A stretch of DNA of 64,000 bases from contig CM076654.1 in NCBI GenBank assembly GCA_038496675.1, forward strand, positions 7,661,247 to 7,725,246. Direction: 5' to 3'. Below, piece by piece: positions 1-14,200 of the stretch (the stretch's first letter is position 1; each line of letters opens with the position of its first letter). The notes under the pieces are model-generated. The model was given only the letters and a program-made list of their open reading frames with translations. It did not search any database and had not been told where the DNA came from. The DNA comes from Rachycentron canadum (lineage: Eukaryota > Chordata > Actinopteri > Carangiformes > Rachycentridae). The position numbers were made by a program, and so were the translations under genes.

Positions 1-946
1 GTGTAACAGCAGGTCTCTTCAGTTTAATAATCTTTACTGTTGGCTGGGTTGAAGCTGCAGTGGTAACGAGTTTTCTTGCAGTTGTGGTGGGAGCTTGTGT
101 TGTGCGGAAGCCAGTTTTCAATAGGGGTGAGCGGCTCTTGTACATTGGAGTGGTGAGGGGAACCCTGTGTGTCCAGTGGCTGTGTGGACTGGTGTGGGGG
201 TTGGATAAGTGATGAGTGGTCTTTTCCCATGTTTCAGTACTGGTGCGTGGGGTGGAGTAGGTAACTGTGGTGGGTGTTTTGGTTGTGTGCATGATAGATG
301 GACTTGTCTGTAAAGTGGCTGATTTAAGGGGATTTTTGAGTGATGTAGCTGTGGTAAAAACATCCAGGTCAATAATTGCCTCCTCCTCTCTTGTCCTATC
401 CTCAACGACATAATCATATCCTGGAGTGTACATCCCCACATTTGGCGTACTTCCTTCCTCTCCGTCCATATTTTCCTTTTCCACATCAGTTGCTTTCCTG
501 TCCTTTTCCGCAGAACTAGATTTAGAAGGGAAAACTTTCCCTTTCTTCTCCCCATTTTTTCTCACAACATTGAAGTCATAATCATCTGTGTCTATGATTT
601 CAGGGAGTGTGGTTCTAGGGGTTGAAGTGGACGTGGTGGCAGGAATGGACACAGTTGTAGTTTCTCTGGTGGTCGTTTTAGCAGCTGTCGGTGCAGCCGT
701 GGCTGTGGTGCTGATGGGAGCCCGGGTAGGTGAACCAGGGCTCTTGGTAGAGTGGCTCTTAGGTGGGTAAATGCGACGGTATTTAGGGGGAGGCCCAGGC
801 CGTCTACGCAGACTTGAGTTAGGGCAGTTCTGCAGGGCACACAGTGATCTGGATCGAGGTTTGGTTGAGATGTCGCAGGTCTTTTTGGGTGCTAGTGCAC
901 ATGTGACTGTGCGTGAGCGAACCCCTCCTCCACATGTGACTGGGCA
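1..946 (-). other. adamts7: Mucin-like exon of adamts7 (partial)
   Basis: Acceptor at 947-948 on the minus strand; the frame stays open to the window edge. After the end of TSR4 (...SLCALQNCP) the frame is dominated by Thr, Ser and Pro, as expected for an O-glycosylated spacer. It contains two acidic tyrosine patches, IIDTDDYDFNVV and PGYDYVVED. This frame has no early Met; the open frames with Met starts over the same bases are in other phases and are shadows. Confidence 0.85.
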
Positions 947-2911
947 CTGTGAAGGAAAAAAGAACAAATGAAACTCAGACTCAGAGGCTCAGAAATAAAT
1001 TCAGAAATAAAAGAAGGTATTAAAGTAAATGAGACAAATACAAGGAAGACTGAAGACTGACTGCAAAGAGTAAAATAAAGGAGAATATAATGGAAAACAG
1101 AAAAAAAGGCTTGCCTCTTCCCAGTTCCCGACCGCCCAGTCCTGTCCACAGGGTACATCTCTGCTGCATGGCACCACAGGTTTGGGTTTAAGGAGATGCT
1201 TACACTCCACAGGATGCAGCACCCTTTCCTCCCCTGAAACTGTACGGACACAGAGCACTGTTCGCTTTCTCACGCCGTCTGATCCACAGGTGGCTGAACA
1301 CTGCTGCCAACCCCCGACCCACCACCTGAGGGTAAAGGGATAGAGGAAAAAAGAGGGTGAGGAAAAAGACAGCTGTAAAAAGTGATTTGATGGCATTCAA
1401 AACTAAACAGGGAGCAAATGGTAGGTGGATAATATTGCCATCTTTTTCTAACAATGAACAAGACTAAAATTTCTTTTAGTGTTGCCAATTTGTTATCCTG
1501 ACAAAAGACTGGTCAAAACCCAAGCAATTGTACAAGCAATTTCCTAAATAGCTAATTTTACATTGTCTAAATAAAACTGATTCAAACTACATAGTGTGAT
1601 CACTAACAGTAACTGAAAAGGAGGATCCATACACACCCATAAAGAGTATTTGCTCTTTCTTGTAAGCATTAGCACAATGAGGCAGTAAATAGTAAATGGG
1701 TTTCTATATAACTTGGTAAATCTCTGATATTCCAACTTGATCAACATGCAAAGATCATCAATGCATGCAATGGCAGAAAAATAGTCAAACGGCATTTGAG
1801 AGTAAGGACCTCGCAGGACAATCCACGGTCTTGCATTTTCGGTGCCTGTCAGCTGGCCGGCTGTCTTGGTCACACAGGGACTCATCCACCACACCCACAT
1901 CCACCTCAAAACACCGCACGGGCTGGTGCTGCTCACCTGAAACAGACAGGAAGTCACATGGCCAGATCATAACTAAAATGTCAAGTTACAAAAATCATAG
2001 TCTAAAAATTCTGCCTTGTCAAATGCAACACCGACCTAAGCCACAGGTGGTGCTGCAGTCTGTCCACGCCCCGTGTCTCCAACTGTAGATAGGTTCGATG
2101 ATCTCATTTCCACTCTCTGTGGTCTTCTTAATGATGTACTCGTACTTTATACCCAGGTTCTTCTCCTGAAACAGCAACTGGACGACCATATGAAATATTA
2201 TGCAGAGAATCCTTTCAAGACAATTTAGACTGTCAGTATTACATATTTGACAATCATAGAAAGACATATATACATACATACATACATATAATAGTTTTTA
2301 TAAGTGTATAAGCTCATTTAAAAATCATGCAATGTTTAATTGGTTTTCTATCCTCTTCTCTATTTCGGAGTGGTTGAAATCACTCTATATTGACACTGGG
2401 ACAAATATATATAAATTGCTGAACATGTCTATGTATGTCATAGTACTGAAATATTTATAACTGTGAAGATGAATACATCCTCCCTCTCTTAAACCACATT
2501 CAAACACTGAAGTATATTGGCCTACCTGGAGCATGACTGGCTGTTTGGTGGGTCCAGGAGCCGTGAGGTTCTCCATGTTTCCGCTGCGTTCATAGTAGAA
2601 CGTCGTCCCACCGGCCTCGTACTCCCCATTCCACTGTATAATAAAGTTGCCATTGAGGAAATACTCTTCCGACGACTCACTCCTCAGAGCCAGGAAGTTA
2701 CCTGCCTCCTCTACTTCCTTTACCAGGATGTCCCGCGCCCCCTCAGGTATCACACCCACGTCCACGTACCCTGGGAGAGTCGGGAGGGGAGAGAGTCACA
2801 GCGAGGTAATGGATGGGCCACCATGGCTGCTGCCACACTCACATCCAGACTACCAGACAGTTTCTCTCTGATCTTTAATAGAGGGTGGGCTCAGTCTGTG
2901 GGGGCGGTTGG

Positions 2912-2952
<41 letters not shown>

Positions 2953-5197
2953 ATATTCGGCGTGGGGGGCACTGCCCTGTCTCTGTTTTTTATTGTGTGT
3001 GGATGGGGGAGGACGAAAGCAGCTATGAGTGGGTCTCTGGAGTTTAATGATGTTTGTGGGAAGGTGTGTGTGTTTCTGTGTTTGTGCAAAGGAGGGGGGA
3101 GGTTTGCCCTTGGTCTAGGCCTTTTGAAGTCTTACACATCTGGGCCGGTTATCTGGAAAGGATGCTGTGTGGGGCAAACACACATAGAAAGAGGGAGAGG
3201 GGAGAAAGAAGGGACGCTTTTATTGTTTTAGAGCCTCTTTCTCTATTAATCTGTCTTCATGGTATGTTGATTCTGCGGGTGAGTTATATTTTTCCAAGCA
3301 TAGTTAAGTCAGCCAGAGACGTGTATCTTTAGACAAATGCAAACATGGGCCTGCAGAAACACACACACACACAATACACCAGCCAAGTGCAGCAGGACAA
3401 ACAGCTGCACAGTGTGGACAAGAAAGCTGCTATAGCAACAAAGAAACAACACAATGGCGTAATTCTAATGAACTGTCCTGAAATGACTTTCAGTCTGTAG
3501 ACATAAATTTGAATTATGAGCTTTCTCACACTCCCCTGGTGCATCGCACTTAAGTTATTTCTCATTAAAAAGCTTGTCTGTTTTGTGTTACTACAATTTT
3601 AGAATTGTTTTATTTCTTATGTCTCAATAATTTAATTTGTTTCCAGCTGCTCCAGTGTTGAACTCACCAAAGCCTTCAGATTTATCAAATGACTTGTAGA
3701 CCGTCTCACAGCTTGTGCCATCACCCAAGCAGACTCCACAGCGATCCTCCACTGCGTTTGAGTCGATGCCATAGTCACAGCCTACTTCCTACAGGAAAAA
3801 CACACACACAAGCGCATAAAAATACAGCTGCAGACACATCACGGTGTAACATAAGATGGAGTTTTACACAGAAAATCTCCTCCCTCTAATATATTACAGT
3901 TACACTGCACCTCGTCTCATACTCCACTAGAACCCCCTCCAGCCTCTTTTAGTCTCTTACCCAGCCACACTACCTTGCACACTCCGTTGACACAGATGTT
4001 TCTGGACTTGTTGTTCATGAAGCACGGCGTTCCATCTGTCACGGTGTCGAGCATCTTCTCCGAAAAATACTCATTGACTGGTCGACAGTGCAGCTCGCAA
4101 GGATTTACTAAAGATGGTCATGAAATTGGGGGGGGGGGGGGGGGGATAAGTATGATAAGTAAAACCTTTTCTACGTAAAGCCAAACTGTCTTGGGAATTG
4201 ATGGAGCTCATCGTTTTCTTTTTTCCCACATAACACAATAACATTATTATTTTATCATAGCATATAAGTGATTTTAATCCATGCAATAACAACAAATAGA
4301 ACTTCAGCAAAGACAGGTACTGTGGCAGGGAAATGTTAAGTGAGGCTTCATCATTGAGGCCTTTCTAGTGTAAATGCTGCCCTCTGTTGGCTGACGCATA
4401 CAATTGCTGAGGGAAAGTCAAAGAAGTTCATAGCATCTGCGTGTCTATCTGCAGTATCAAACTCTAGATTTGAAAAGTTGACTGCTTACATGGGTTGGCC
4501 ACAGGAATCCACTGGTAGAACTCATTATGGTAGGCCACAGTGTCAAACTCACTGCACAGCATCTCTCGAAAGGTTGGTTTATCGTTCTGGCAGGGTTTCG
4601 TGTTACAAGTCCGATACCGCTTTCTTTCTCCCGTGCAGTACTTGCCTCCAAACTCTGGTCTGTGGAAAACAGTGGGGCACTTTGAACCAGCTGATCAGTT
4701 TTGTTTCAGTCATTTGTGAAAAACTTGACAATGATTGAAAAGTGAGTAGAGTTGGAGCAAAGACTTGAAATGTGCTCTTACTTGGGGTTGTTACATTCCC
4801 TGTCTGCTGACTGAACACCTGTACCACAGGTCCTGGAGCAGTGTGACCAGGTACTCCACTGCCCCCAGCCTCCATTCACCGTCTCTGGGAGTTTACCCAC
4901 AATGACACACTCTCCTGAGATACACCACTGAAGGAGAAAACACTGATGAGATCACTTAAATAACACAAGTAATATGACACATTTAATACGCAAGACACAA
5001 GAGCATCACCCTCATATCCACACTGCTAACTATTTCCTCCCCCAGGCAGATGAAACCAAAACCCTAACAGGACAAAGCAACTGTCACATCCACCTTCTTG
5101 GGTCCACAGCGAGTGCCGTCGATGGGTGAGTCCAGTTTGGAGCGACAGGAGCCGTTCACTGAACACCAAAGAATCTGGCAAACGTTCTGAAAGAAAG

Positions 5198-5233
<36 letters not shown>

Positions 5234-8200
5234 AAGATTATTTTCTAAAATATCTTTGTGGCTGAATTTTGAATTGGTCTGGAGGTGAAAAATACTCACA
5301 TCGACCTCGGGGCAGAAGGTTGCATTTGGGCCATATTGGAGCTGGCACTGGTGGTGTGTGGTGTAGCGAAGGCCGAAGTGAGCCAGTGGGGTGCTTAGGT
5401 CCTTCTTGGATGGACGGTCATCCAGACAGAAACCCCAGCCACGACTAAAGCAGACAAACAAATGTGTGACTTTTTGGAAGAGAAAGGGGCACAAGGTGAT
5501 GTTGTGAGAGTAAGGAAAAAAGAAAATCAATATAGTAGGACAGTAGTCAGTAGTAGTCGAGGTTTGATAGTAGGGGTTTGATTGCCGTTGACTGTGTAGC
5601 AGTATTCTTTGAAAATTTTTTAAATTTAAAAGTATATAAATACAAACTTGATGTCATAACAAAACATGATTTCAGCATCCACTTTTACCGGACTCTGCCA
5701 GAGATCGAGGTGAAATTGTTGTTGTCAGAAACGAATTCTTGATTTCATCACTGACAGTTTTAAATAAAAAAATAAAGAGAATCAAAGCAATATTTGTGCA
5801 GCTTCTTTAGCCTCTGCTTGGATTTCCTCGTTCTGGATTTTCTAGTTTCAAGTGCATTGTGCCTGTTAATCTTATTTCGCACTTCTCCTCTTTGCTGCTC
5901 TTTTAAAAACTTGGCTTGTGGTGGTTTGCTACACATCAGTATTTTTTTACCGTGCTTTATTCCAACTTGCACCACACCCATTGCGTTTTTTGGATCAATT
6001 CCAAAGCCTCCATTCAAAGCTGCATCAACATATCCACTTTGTCCTTTCTCTTATTTTCATAATGATTTCGCAACCCTCACCAATCCACACAGTTTGTGTT
6101 TCCCCCGAAGACAAATTATGTTAATTAATCATATTTTATCATTATTGGCTTCAGAATAGTATATAAATTCAAACATACTCGAGGAAGCGTGTGATGTATT
6201 CTTTGGAGCAGGAAGACCATGTGAGAGGGGAGCTGTCATACATCAGCTGTCTGGACATGATGAACGGGTGCCTCCCTTCCAGTTCACAGTCGTTCCCCTG
6301 GCCATCATGATGAATTCCAAAGCTGCACTCAAACACAATTATTATATTATCATTATGCAAAGGAAGGTTAGGCTGCCATGGTGGTGGTCTTGAAGACTTC
6401 AAATCTCAATCAAATTCAACATCAATGTGTCCCAATCCTTTGATACATTTGTTTCCATGTCTGAATTAGGTCATTGATGACTTTGTACATGTCTGACATG
6501 ATTTCCTGGTAGTACAAAGAGTGTGCATGAATTTCTTCACAGATGCTGTGAAAATTAGTGCACAATAATAATAAATTACATTAGTAACATAGTGTGTACA
6601 TAGTGTAGAATCCCTACATCCAGTCAGTCATACAAATCTCATAATCAGTAGCTACACTAACTCATTTTATCAGGAAGACAAAGCTACAACTCAAAGCACT
6701 GCAGTAGAAAAACAGCATTAGATTAAAAAAAATGTTTTTGTGTGTTACAGTAATCCAAAGCTAAAAATAAGCTGTCAATGAATCAAATTTGCGTTTACTG
6801 TTACTAAATCACACCACACCAACCTTCTCAGGTTTCAATGTTTTTTTTAATGTCAAGTTACCAGATCTGAGCAAGTATTTGCCTGCAGCCAAACCACTAA
6901 TGGGCTGATGCATTAATGCTTGGAGTTTTAATGACACTCCTGTATATTCCATAGTAACAGATCATGGGAACAAGATGCTTTCTTTGTCACATAGCCCATT
7001 GTTAAAATCTTCCATTATGCAGGACACACACACACATACCTGTGGCCCATTTCATGAGCGACGGTGAAAGCGACAGGTAGTCCTGAATCCTCATTGATGT
7101 TGCAGCTGCGGTGTGGCTGACACATCCCAGACAGATGAGACAGACCCAGGGTCTCACAGGGCTGGTTCATGCCAGCACAGATGTCTTTCCTAAGGGGGAG
7201 GTGATCGGATCAAAAATCTACACATATTTTCACAAGGGGCTCGCATCATAGTGTAGAATTTATCCATTTCATTGAAGTTATGTAATGAAATTGGTGTGCG
7301 TATGTGTGTCTTGCCTGGTCACCAGTACAGCCAGGTCGTGATGAGCGGGGTGTGTGTCGCTCTGAGGATTGAGGTTTTTCTGCCAGGCACAGAAGCTGGC
7401 CAAAGTGGTGTCTGCATGGTGAACAATCTTCAGCCCTTTCTGCAACAAGCGGCAAAATCAGAAATGTTACTCTGCACAGTTTTGACATCATTCAGATTGT
7501 TTTTTTGTTTGTTTTTTTTCACATCCTATTATGTCTGAACAGCTTTAGATTATTTTGAACCCTGAAGAAAAGCGTTTCCTTTCTGCTCTTTTGTTCACTT
7601 GGAATTTTTATGGTGGCAGCAGTTAGAGATCATCATCATCTTTAATTTGAGCACATTTTCAGCACGGGCCTGCCATGCACGACTTACATCAGCTCGCTTT
7701 CATTGACTTTCCTTTGTAAACAGGTGTTAATTACACACCTGCCGACACAGCAGTTAAAAACACAGGTGGAACTAATTTTTTTAACAATCAGTTCAGGCTC
7801 AGTTCAATCAAGTGTTCCAGCCATACACACCATCCAGTACCTGGTCACAGACCAGGACCCTGACTCCAGCTCACCTAAATGGAATGCAGCCGTTTTTAAT
7901 GTGAGCAATTACATCTGTGCTTTTGCTATGATGACCTGCCAACAGGTCTGCTGTGAAAGCGATCTATTCTTTATGAAGCAAACTGAGAAAATCATGAAAC
8001 TTGAGTTCTTAAATAACTACACACAATACAGCACATTGCAAATAAAAGTTGTGGTGTCAACTGACAAATAAACAAGATTTGGATCATTCTTGTGGTGAGT
8101 CATTGGGATTCTTGTTGACTGAAATACATGTTCAAGGGCGCTGGGATGCTCAGTGCAAGGAGCTGAAACCAGGGCCAACTAAAGGAGAGACTCACAGTTT

Positions 8201-11200
8201 TCTCTATATACTTGCTGCCCGTGCCCCCACCTCTTCATAGATGTGCAAATGTTCTGTACTTCCAAAGCAAAAATGATGAAAGCGCATTATAATGTCATAA
8301 AAAAACATTATCCAGGTAAGTTTTACCTCTTCACCCTGCAGCAAAATGAGGCGCACCAAGATGACATGGATGGCATTCCCAATACTTGCATCATGAAAGA
8401 TCCCTGCCACCTATAAACACAAAGATCATTCCCAGCTAAGAAAGTTTGCACCTGTGTAGAAACTTTGAATGGATAAGAGCAATGCAAAAAGTAAAACCAA
8501 ATGCAAATTCTAACCCCTCACCATGTTCATGATGGTGAAGATGTAGGACTCCACATTATCACTGCCGTGATAGTCGATGAGTTTGGAGTCAGCCACCACC
8601 ATGGTCTCCACCCACCGCTCTCTGCTAACTGAGCGCTGCGAGCGAGACTGAGCCCAGGCCTCCCCCATCTGCTGCTCCCTCTCCCATTCCTCCCTTTCCC
8701 TCTCCGCCCGGACAGAGTCACTTGGAGCATCTGAAAACATGGATAATGGAAGCCATCACTTGGCACACACTCTTGGCTTATCCTTACTTGACACAGATGC
8801 AGACCGTGAAAAACGCTCACTTGTGTACACTTACACAAACACCTGCAGTAGTGTACACATATTTTCAGATACGCACCTTGAACTCCACATGGACTGGGTG
8901 TCTCCTTTGACTCAAGGCTACGTTTTTTTCTGTGACTGTCTGTTGCAACTCTTGGATAGACAATGTGGGGCTCTGGAGTCCCTGTGGGGTCATCAGGAGA
9001 TTTCTGGACGGGTTCAATAAAATATTGTCCCTCTGGCAGTGAGAAGAAGCCTCTCTAAGGAAAACAAAAAGCGCATAGATGATTATACATTGAGCAGAAA
9101 TGACTGAGATTGGGAAGAACAAGTTTAGGTTTTCATCAGTTACTTCCTGTGCAAAGGATAATTGCAAAAGACAGATAACCACATCTGGCAAATCTTCATT
9201 GTCTTAGTTATTAGAGCATGACATTCTACTTAGTCAAAGCTCCAAGTTGTAATTAAGATTAAAAAGATTATTTCTTATCCCAAAAGCATTCCTAACAAAG
9301 CTTTAGGTCGCACATTCTCAGACTGTGAGTAAAGCAGAAAGGTTAAAGCCTACTAACTAGCATGCTTTTCTGTTATATCTGTTATTTATGAGGAACAACA
9401 AATCACCAAACATTGTAGTGTTTGGTGTGCAAAGTGCATTCAATAATTCCCCCACATAAAAGGTAAGAGGGTAGATGTTCCCTTGTAAAGCCTGCTGAAA
9501 AGGTCACTCCTCAGAGATTTCCATTGAGGTAGAATCCATCATTAGTCAACAGATCTGAATATGAACTTTTCTCCATCCCTGAGGCACATTCTCTGTTGGC
9601 TGCAGCAGCAACACAACGACTTATTGCTAAGTATGCCATGCATGTTCTTACTGGTGCAGGGTATTCACTTACTGATTGAGGTCTGCTTTTGAACACACAA
9701 AGACATAGACAAGTGCCTAGATACACGCCTTCACACACAATACAAATAACATCAAAACATACATGCAAGCAGACAGGCGAGAGAGAGGGTCCTGTCAAAT
9801 CTCTGACTGTTTCTTGTAAACACACACATTATGAATGTTCCACCTCGAGTTCACTGTATGCAAGTTGGTTGTCTCCTTTGAGCCGTGTGTGTGTGTGTGT
9901 GTGTGTATGTGTGGGGGGGATTTGTGTCCAAACAAGCCCAGACTGCTCAGGGATGAACCCCTCCCTCTCACACTAAACCAACTTGCAAAAAGAGAGAATG
10001 ACAGAGGGATATATAATCCCTTCAAGAGACAAGCAGATGGAAAGAAGACAGACTACATAGGTGCAACCAAGTACAGAAAAAAAAAAATTATTTCTTGAGC
10101 AATCACGTTGGATGTTAAATGTTCATGTGCATGACTACATGTACCCAGAAGACAACAAACACTTGGAAAAAAAACATAATATGCACATGTATTGAGTCAG
10201 CAAGACCAACATGACTGTTGCATCTGATTCTTAGGTTTCTCCACAGTGTTTGAGGAGCCAGATGTGAAAAATTAGGCCAAGTAGTGCTTACAGTTTGGCC
10301 AGTTGTTCCAAGGGTCTACTCTGCTGTTTACTGTAGTTACGCACCGCTCAGCTTTCTGGGTCATCCTGACAAGTTTTACATGTGTTTTTTGGAAGAGAAA
10401 AAAAAATTCTGTGACCACATTCATTCAGCGGTCTGCAGAGCTGTGATTGGGTGTCCTGTTTCCCCATTCAGGGAGTTCAGAAAGTACAAATGTGAAGTAA
10501 CAGCTCCTTTGGAAAGACTACATTACTCCACCTGTTGCAAAGAATCTTGTAAGATGAGACTGTGTCTACAAACTGGAAAAGAAACTTTGTAGGATGCAAC
10601 TGAGCTGCTCGGGCTTGTTTGTCTATGTAAAACCACCATAACAGCAACATGAACATTGCGAAAGTCCTCTGTATATGTCGAAAGTTTGACTATTTTTGTC
10701 TTAACTGAAATAAAATGTTGACAAAGGGTTCCCTAATGCTATCTCAGAGCGTGGCATTCAGCCAGAGATCCCAGAGCTGCAGTGGACTCATCCACAAAGC
10801 ATGCAAGCTGATATGTGTTCGGTCAGCTGGGAAAGTTTCCCACAGGTCCTGCTCAGAAAACACTCAGCTGATTTCACTGTTGCTCTGTATCTCATCCATA
10901 CACACTCTATTTGACAGAATTAAGGTTTGTTTTTCCATTTTCATCGTTCTCTGAACAAAACATGAGATATGATCATATTCTCTGTTATCATACCTCCCAG
11001 TTGACTCCTATGTTTTCCAGAGTGTTAAACTAAACCATTCCCAGTACAGAAAAGCAGACGGTGGAGTGCACATCAACCAGGAAGGAATGCTACAGTGAGG
11101 CCCATCCAAACATGCAGACCATTGCTCCGCATGATCTGTATGATCTGCATACCAAATGCAGCCCAACTGTGCAGCACAGCCTGCAAAGCTCTGCCTGAAC

Positions 11201-14200
11201 AGTGTGCTTATGGTGTTACTTGTGATCCTTAAATTACCGTGTGCAGACCCTGTGCGATGACTGTGCTCAACAAACAAAGGCAACTTGAAAGAATACCAAA
11301 AAGGACTTTGTTTCCCATCTGAATAAAAATAGGGGATTACTCTGGCACAGTTTTTGCCCTAAATCCTGAATGCTCTGCCAGCTGAAACAGCCTCAAACTG
11401 GAGTTCATGTTGCACTTTCGCCACCTCTTCTCCCTCCGTCACCTCCGGCCCTTCTCCTCCTCTCCATTAACCGCCCTCCTCTGACCTAGAGGAAGCATGT
11501 TTGGGTGTGAGGTGCCAGAGCCAGGGGAGGTTACCATAACACAGTTCTGTATTCTAAATACATTGACCATGTGGAACTGCTTTACCTTTGTTTCCTGCTT
11601 CTGTGGGTTCTGTAGTGCCGGCCAACTGGGTCTGGAATAAAGTCTCTGCTGTTACACTGCCTGTGGCCTCAGTAGTGATTAGTGGGACAGAAGGAGAGGT
11701 GGGGGCGGATGGTGCTCATTACTGCAATATGATTAATCACAACAATTTTCTACTACACAAACTTGCATTTATTTTTAGTCAACTGTTTCTATATAATTGT
11801 AGGTTTCAATTACATACACTTCTTTTTTTTTTTAATTTTTTTTAGTTTTTTTACTTCACAAAATAATCCTGCCTGCGAGCTCAGTTCTTCCATAGGGGTC
11901 AAAGACATTATCATTTTTCATCTGCATAGTGAGGAGAAACTGCATTTCAGTGAGGAAAATACCAATATAATGGGTTTGCACTTGCATGTTCTTGCTTTGT
12001 ATTGTGCCTGGGGGATTACCAGGTACTCCCCAGAGAAAGCTGCTTGAAACTGAAGGTTTTTCCAATAGAAAGAAAAGATGACAGTGACAACAACCTCTAC
12101 ACAATTTCACACGTGCAGTGGATAGTGAGGTTAAACTTAACTGTGTAATGACACAATGCCAGGCAAATATCGTTTAGCTCGTTGAGGTACAGCAACTTTT
12201 TGTTTGAGCAAACATGACTTTGTTTTTGCAACCGGAGGCTAAATGTTAACGTGACAGGATGTAGAGGTGTTAAGGCAGCAGCAGGGACCATATTGTGACT
12301 TTTACAGCGTTTAAATGGCATGATTCTGCTCCAGTGCCTGTTATGTGCCAAGTAGACCTGCAACAGTGACATGATTCATGATCAGTCTATTGACAAAAAC
12401 AGAAAATGAATTGGAACTTATTTTGACAATCGATGAATTGTTTATAGGTGAAAAATGTCAAACTTTCTTTGGCTCCAACTTCTCAAAAAAGAGTTTACTG
12501 CTTTCCATCTCTTATATTATATTAAAATTAATATCTTTGGATTTTGAACTATTGGTTGGACAAAATAAGATTTTTGATAACATCTAAAGGGGTTTTTTCT
12601 TTTTTATAAATCTGAATAATCTTTAGATTACTAAACAATAATTTCTATCAGAAATCACTGATGGCTAATATTTGAGAAGACAACTTGTATAAAGCCTCCA
12701 TAAATACCTGGCATGTACTTTATGCTTCTTGTTTATTCAGCCCTTAGTAATGTGTGTGTGAATGTAAAGGAATGATTATCATGTTTTCATTTTTTGCAGC
12801 AGTACATCTGAATCTGCTTCCTGAGGGTGAATGACCTCCACAGCAGCTGGCAGGGTTTCCCTCCCGACATCTGTCTGGCTGAGTCTTGCTGTTTTGTGGT
12901 TTCTCTGTGGTTTTAGCTGCTATAAACCTCTGAACAGAAAATCTGAGTAATAAATCACAGTGCTTTCCCTGGTAGGCTGGAGAGAAGGGACAAACCGGGG
13001 CATTCAGGATTGTAGAGAAGGAAGAAAAGTAAATGTAGCAGGTTGTAGATAAATGGACTTTTGAATGACATAACTAATTTTCCATTGAGGATTACCTGAG
13101 AGCATGAAAAGTGGGTCAGATATAAATAATAGCAGAGTAGTGGGGGGACAGCTGTCATTACAGTCTTGTTGGTCTGAGTCAGATGTAACAAATGAATTGC
13201 ATTTACAAGATTTAGCAGGAAGAGGCAGTGAAACCCACACAAACATAATAGAGGCAGGAGGCAAGACCCTGCAAGAGCGGTATTCCTGCTGTGACACAAT
13301 CAAACATGAACACCGAAACATTCTTCATTACAAAAGCTGACACATCCAATCATTTCAGCGGCTCCAACTTCCTCCTTTTCTAGATCCTCTTCCTATTTGG
13401 TTGTTTTTTTTCAAAAATGCAAAGGAGTTATCATTTAGTGAATAAAGGTCTTAAAAGGTCAGGTATGCAACAATGAGTGCACCAGAAATCTTTCCATGTG
13501 GTACACATTTCTTTTTATAATTAAAATTCTTCATATACTGAGCCCCTCACTCATATTTCTGCTGTCCAGCTGTCTTTTCCTTTTGTAGTTTAACTTCTTA
13601 TTCGGTTAGAAACATTAAAGCCAAAGTAAAAAAAAAAAAAAGAAAAAAGAAAAAAGCAGCAATTCTCTGAACTAAATGTTTGGCCCTATTTCCTGTCTCT
13701 CCATATGTCAAACTCTCAGTCCCAGTTTATAAAAATGTGCCAAAATCAATTACTGAAGCTCTATCTTAGCATAGAACAAAGTAACACTGCATGTCCAAGA
13801 GTGGGGGGGGGGGTTTACAAAGCTTTTCTGCAGAACAGACAGAGATGTGATGAATGAGTGAGGGTGAAAGTAAAGAGGAAAACATCTGAAAGATAAAGAA
13901 GACAAAAAGGGTCTCATGGTTGCGGCAGTCAGTGGGTCTGCAGCACAGTCGTTCTGCAAATAGTGTCAGGAAGTCTTTGAGGGAGAAACTAACAGACAGG
14001 GCACTGTCAGATGTAAGGGTTTGTTTAACAGCCCAAGACTGCCTAAACCACATACCAGCTCCCCCAGAGTGATGCCCCCCTCTCCCCTGTGTATTAACAA
14101 AAACCTTCCTGCCAAAAGCAACTGCATTTCTCAAAGAGAAATGACCCTCAGTGTAGATTTAAGGAGGAGTGTTCTGCATGAAAGCTCAATCTGATGAATG

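Noticed and set aside
118..555. 145-residue basic protein on the minus strand
   Set aside because: Out of frame with the adamts7 mucin exon that covers the same bases.
2517..3231. Several long plus-strand frames over an adamts7 intron
   Set aside because: They cross a GT microsatellite and lie antisense to a confirmed adamts7 exon.
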